Assembly: GCF_019710585.1 (NCBI RefSeq)
Contig: NZ_JAIFZQ010000008.1
Coordinates: 124,001 to 188,000 of the forward strand
DNA length: 64,000 nt
Reading direction: 5' to 3'
From: Arthrobacter sp. MAHUQ-56
GTDB lineage: Bacteria > Actinomycetota > Actinomycetes > Actinomycetales > Micrococcaceae
In this document: positions 60,416 to 64,000 of the stretch, one piece after another
Numbering within the stretch: position 1 is the stretch's first letter
How the letters are laid out: each line of letters starts with the position of its first letter
Translations under genes and position numbers: made by a program
Notes under the pieces: model-generated
Told to the model about the DNA's origin: nothing
What the model saw: only the letters and a program-made list of their open reading frames with translations
Databases searched by the model: none

Positions 60416-63109
60416 ATGTCTTTATTAGGCCGAAACAAGGAATTGGATAGGGTCCTGTCCGTAATCCGCGGACCCAAGGACGCCGCCTTGGCAGTCACCG
60501 GCGGACATGGGGTGGGGAAGTCCGCGTTGCTTTCAGAAATTCCCACACTCTCCGAATACCGGACGGTCTTCCTGGGAGCCACCGCATTCGAATCGGACTG
60601 GCCCCTGTCCGGACTGACCGCCCTCCTCAACGCCATGGACGATCCCGTACTCAACAGGATTTCGGATGAGCTGCTGCGCGACGCGGCCGGAACCCTGGAT
60701 GTGCCGGCGATCTCCTCACTGCTCCTCAACGGCCTGCACCAGCGCTCATCCGCCCGGACCGTCATCGTGATCGACGACGCCGACCAGCTGGATCCGTGCA
60801 GCCAGGCGGTCATCGGATTCCTTGCCCGCCGCCTGGCGGGAACCGACATCGCCTTGGTCGTTTGCCTGCGCGATGATAACCCGGCCAGTCCGTTCAGCGG
60901 CCTGCCCGTGCTGTGCCTTCAGCCGCTGAACTACAGCGATACCGTACGGATGTTGGAGGCCATCCCCACCAAGCAGGCAACGACGGCTGTTGCACACGCC
61001 GTAGCCGCCGCCAGCCGCGGAAACCCGCTCGCCGCCGTCGAACTCCACAGCCGGCTCCTGGAGCGGCACGCGGAGGGCAAATTCGCGCTCCCGGTCCCGT
61101 TGCCCTGCAAGGGCAGCTTTGAGGCGGAATTCGCCTTGCTTGTCGGCGGACTCAGCGCACCCGCCCGTCACCTCCTGGACATCCTGTCCCTTTCGTACCG
61201 GAGCGACATCCCCAGCCTCGAAAAGGTCATGCCGGACGTCTGGGCCGGCCTGGACGAACTGCTGACCCGCGGGATAGTCCGCCGGACGGGCCCGTATGTC
61301 GGAATCCGCGACCAGCTGCTGCGGGGCTACATTTTTGCCTCCATGACGCCGGCCGTCCGGACGGCCAGCCACCGCGCCTTGGCGGAAGCCTCGGCTGACA
61401 CCGATCCCTACGCCCGCAGGTGGCACCTCAGTTTCACGGCGTTGGAACGCCAGACACCCTTCGGCCTGCTTCGCCACGCCGTAGACCTGATACGGGGCGG
61501 CGAGGTGGCTTTCGCCGTCGAATACGTGGAACGCGCGCTGAGCATCAATCCCTGGGAGGCGGAAACGGCAGCCCGGCTGGCCACGGTAGCTGAGCTGCTG
61601 TTCAACCGCGGGGAGTTCGTCTATGCCAGGCGCTACCTGGAGTGGGCCCAACGGATTACCCGAAACCCCGCCCTGATCCTGCGGCTGACGGGCCTCTCCT
61701 TTGAGATCGACTTCATTCAAGGGGCAGCAGTGCGTTCAAGCATGGTGCTGCGCCTGGTGAAGGAATTCGGCCAACACGACCCGTCCTTCGCCGCGAACCT
61801 CCTGGCCGTCGCTGCCATCTACTATGCCGAGCGGTGGGAACTGGCCGACGCACGCGAACTGCTTGGCTATGCCAAAAACTTCCAGGATTCCGCATCCGCG
61901 GCATGCCTGGAGATCGAAGGACAGGCGGAGCTGCTGACCGAATGCATCAGCGGCAGCAGCGAACACCTGGGCCGCAAGCACAACCCGGAAGGCGAAAGCA
62001 GCCTTGCCGCACTCCTGGTCCAGGGCCGGGCACTCAGCTACGCGGAGCGCTATGACCACGCACAGGAAATCTTTGCCCGGGTCCGTGCCTCCCAGGAATC
62101 CGCGCATGCCAACTGGCGGGAAACCGCACTGTTCCTGGCGGCGGACAACGAGATCAGGGCCGGAAACATCAGGGCAGCAGTCAAGCTGATCGATGAACTG
62201 GAGGTCCGCGAACCACAGCTTAAGTACTTGCGCGGAATGCGGCATGTCTTCCGCGTCTGGAAGGCGCACGCGCTGGGCGACGAGGCCCTGGCCCACACGT
62301 ATGCGGCCGAGGCCCAACGCCACGCCGGCGCGGACAGCCACCCCGCAGTCACGGCGCAGCTTGCGGCATGGCAGGGCCACTTCGCCCTGCTCCGGGGCGA
62401 TCTCGCCGAGTCGCTTGCCCAACTGTCGCGGGCAGCCGAAATTGGCCTGCGCTTCAGCAGTCCCACCCTGCTGCGGTGCGACGCGGACCTCGTGGAAGTA
62501 CTGGTCCGGCTGGGACGCCACCGCGAGGCCACGCAGGCACTGGTGAACCTCGAGAGCCGCTCCGTGGGCCTGCGGTCCCCGTGGCTGATGGCTGCGGTTG
62601 CCCGCAGCCGCGCGATCCTTGCCGACGGGGAGCAATCACTGCAGCTGTTCGCCCAGGCACTGGAGGGACGGAATGCACGCGATTCCCTGCTGGAGCGGGC
62701 CAGGACCATGCTGGCCTACGCAGAACGGCTGAAGGCCCTGGGCCGGCTGCGGGATGCCCGTGACGGGATGCTGCGGGCGAAGGTCATGTTCGACGAGATC
62801 GGCGCTGACGCGTGGGTCCAGCAGGTGGATGCGTTGCTGCTCGATGAAAGGGTGGAGGCACCAAGCCAGCAGGGGAACCCTGCCCTGCTGCTCCTCGCCG
62901 ACCATGAACGCGTGCTGGCGAAAATGGTTGCCCGCGGAATGCGGAACAAAGAAATCGCCGCCACGCTCTTCGTTTCGGTGCGGACCGTGGAAGTACGGCT
63001 GACGGCCATTTACCGCAAACTCGGAGTTGAATCGCGGGCCCAGCTGACGGCCCTCGCGGCGAGCAAGGCAAAACCCGTCATGGAGCCGTACGTACTGCCT
63101 GTTCTCTGA
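60416..63109 (+). CDS. LuxR-family ATP-binding regulator (LAL type)
   Basis: 897 residues. N-terminal STAND/AAA-like ATPase with Walker A GGHGVGKSALL near 30-40 and Walker B VIVIDDADQ, a long helical TPR-like middle (350-800) and a C-terminal LuxR helix-turn-helix (MVARGMRNKEIAATLFVSVRTVEVRLTAIYRKLG by position about 825-858). Such proteins integrate small-molecule or protein signals. Start 60416 (MSLLGRNKEL) is chosen; GTG 60359 and ATG 60383 also fit. Between the two parts of the polysaccharide locus, so probably its activator. Confidence 0.9.
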   Translation: MSLLGRNKELDRVLSVIRGPKDAALAVTGGHGVGKSALLSEIPTLSEYRTVFLGATAFESDWPLSGLTALLNAMDDPVLNRISDELLRDAAGTLDVPAISSLLLNGLHQRSSARTVIVIDDADQLDPCSQAVIGFLARRLAGTDIALVVCLRDDNPASPFSGLPVLCLQPLNYSDTVRMLEAIPTKQATTAVAHAVAAASRGNPLAAVELHSRLLERHAEGKFALPVPLPCKGSFEAEFALLVGGLSAPARHLLDILSLSYRSDIPSLEKVMPDVWAGLDELLTRGIVRRTGPYVGIRDQLLRGYIFASMTPAVRTASHRALAEASADTDPYARRWHLSFTALERQTPFGLLRHAVDLIRGGEVAFAVEYVERALSINPWEAETAARLATVAELLFNRGEFVYARRYLEWAQRITRNPALILRLTGLSFEIDFIQGAAVRSSMVLRLVKEFGQHDPSFAANLLAVAAIYYAERWELADARELLGYAKNFQDSASAACLEIEGQAELLTECISGSSEHLGRKHNPEGESSLAALLVQGRALSYAERYDHAQEIFARVRASQESAHANWRETALFLAADNEIRAGNIRAAVKLIDELEVREPQLKYLRGMRHVFRVWKAHALGDEALAHTYAAEAQRHAGADSHPAVTAQLAAWQGHFALLRGDLAESLAQLSRAAEIGLRFSSPTLLRCDADLVEVLVRLGRHREATQALVNLESRSVGLRSPWLMAAVARSRAILADGEQSLQLFAQALEGRNARDSLLERARTMLAYAERLKALGRLRDARDGMLRAKVMFDEIGADAWVQQVDALLLDERVEAPSQQGNPALLLLADHERVLAKMVARGMRNKEIAATLFVSVRTVEVRLTAIYRKLGVESRAQLTALAASKAKPVMEPYVLPVL

Positions 63110-63261
63110 GTGCAGCCGCAGCTTCTGCTGCAATCCGCATTTTCCACAATGTTCCTTGGCGGGGCCCACAAGCCGGCCGCCGAAACACTGCTCACCTTGT
63201 TTTCCGCAGCTAGTTTTGACTCACAGTCACAAGACCGGTGGACACACCGTAAGGGGTTACC

Positions 63262-64000
63262 TTGGCAGAAGTACCCATTACCCGACAGCGGCGCCCCATC
63301 CCATGGCGCACGATTCCGTACGAGGCGAAGCCCTCCCTGATCGCGGGCAGCCTTGCAGGGGAGCGTCCCGTCCCTGCAGTGCGGCCCGGTCCGGCCCGGC
63401 CGGCCAGCGTCCTCGCCCCGGCCCTGAACCGCAAAGCGTCAGCCGACTGGATCTCCACCCACATCAACCTCCTGCGGGTGACCGACTCCCTGATGGTGGC
63501 GGGTGCGGTGTACCTGGGTTCCATGGCCGCCGGCGGCGGAACACTCCTTGACGGAACCAGCGCGGGACCGGCGGCCGCGGTGGCGGTCATCTGGATGGCC
63601 GCCCTGGAAATCAACAGGACCCGGGATTCCAAGGTCCTGGGCGTCGGGGCCGACGAGTACAAGCGCGTGGCCGCCGCAACGTTCCGGGTTTTCGGTTTGC
63701 TGGCGATGGCCGCCGTCGTGTTCTCGATCAATGGCGGCTCCGCCCTCGTGACCGTATCGCTGCCCCTGGGGATCACTGCCTTGACCGCCAACCGCTGGCT
63801 GTTCCGCCGCCGGCTGGCAACCGAGAAGGCCAAGGGCCGGCACCTGTCCCGCGCCATCGTGGTGGGTGAGCCTGAGGACGTGCGGTACGTGGTCCACCAG
63901 ATCAGGAAGAAGTCAGGGCCCGTCTACCAGATCCTGGGTGTCTGCCTGCCAGGCTCCCGCCGGGGGGCAAAATTTCGGGTGGACGATGAGATCGTTCCCG
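63262..64000 (+). CDS. Polyprenyl glycosylphosphotransferase (sugar transferase), partial
   Basis: 246 residues are present; the gene runs off the window. Start TTG 63262 with TAAGGGG upstream. It opens with a Pro/Arg-rich cytoplasmic N-terminus, then hydrophobic helices (LLRVTDSLMVAGAVYLGSMA, AAAVAVIWMAALEI, VFGLLAMAAVVFSI, ALVTVSLPLGITALTA) and a Rossmann-like SRAIVVGEPEDVRYVVHQI. This is the N-terminal half of WbaP/CpsE-like enzymes that load the first sugar on undecaprenyl phosphate; the catalytic domain lies beyond the edge. Confidence 0.85.
   Translation, partial: MAEVPITRQRRPIPWRTIPYEAKPSLIAGSLAGERPVPAVRPGPARPASVLAPALNRKASADWISTHINLLRVTDSLMVAGAVYLGSMAAGGGTLLDGTSAGPAAAVAVIWMAALEINRTRDSKVLGVGADEYKRVAAATFRVFGLLAMAAVVFSINGGSALVTVSLPLGITALTANRWLFRRRLATEKAKGRHLSRAIVVGEPEDVRYVVHQIRKKSGPVYQILGVCLPGSRRGAKFRVDDEIVP

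Overview
The window is a GC-rich, densely coded chromosomal segment. Gene content and synteny suggest a Micrococcaceae actinobacterium (Arthrobacter/Pseudarthrobacter-like): IclR-controlled pca genes beside a quinate/shikimate module, the block rpsF-ssb-rpsR-rplI-dnaB, a stand-alone WXG100 protein, class F sortase, CsoR-CopZ-CopA and GTG/TTG starts. The placement is inferred from the sequence alone, without any search. No rRNA, tRNA, CRISPR array, insertion sequence or prophage was recognised.

1-11.4 kb is an aromatic/hydroaromatic catabolic locus. A minus-strand operon (shikimate dehydrogenase, 3-dehydroshikimate dehydratase, pcaHGBDCF, start of pcaI) takes shikimate through protocatechuate to beta-ketoadipate and beyond. 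An IclR regulator lies upstream and a divergent MHS-type transporter brings in the substrate. 11.4-16.4 kb holds an ATP-dependent DNA ligase (LigC type), an AEC carrier, and an LLM flavoprotein translationally coupled to a trehalose-synthase-like GH13 enzyme. 16.4-23.1 kb is an organosulfur scavenging module: flavin reductase, SRPBCC protein, DszA/NtaA-type monooxygenase, TauD-type dioxygenase and an SsuABC-type importer.

23.5-43.8 kb is mixed: an AlaA-type aminotransferase, a BNR propeller coupled to a MoaD-like protein, a secreted protein with a class F sortase, a universal stress protein, the copper operon csoR-copZ-copA, a solo WXG100 protein, several membrane transporters, DoxX, a double-hotdog thioesterase, dnaB, two small membrane proteins, an FMN reductase and a PhzF protein. 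A gene-free stretch upstream of dnaB carries a cluster of DnaA boxes.

43.8-45.7 kb is the ribosomal/replication operon rpsF-ssb-rpsR-rplI, whose leader can fold to hide its Shine-Dalgarno sequence. 46-64 kb is a surface polysaccharide locus: a secreted propeller-like protein, a Wzz/BY-kinase, three glycosyltransferases, a Wzy-like polymerase, a Wzx-like flippase, an APH-fold kinase coupled to an unusual nucleotidyltransferase/P-loop kinase/methyltransferase-like fusion, a large LuxR (LAL) regulator with repeated sites upstream, and the N-terminal part of a polyprenyl glycosylphosphotransferase cut by the window edge.

The most novel-looking items are the three-domain fusion with its APH partner, the DnaA-box cluster, the sortase with a non-LPXTG candidate substrate, the rpsF leader, and two near-identical palindromic elements at 25.2 and 25.4 kb.
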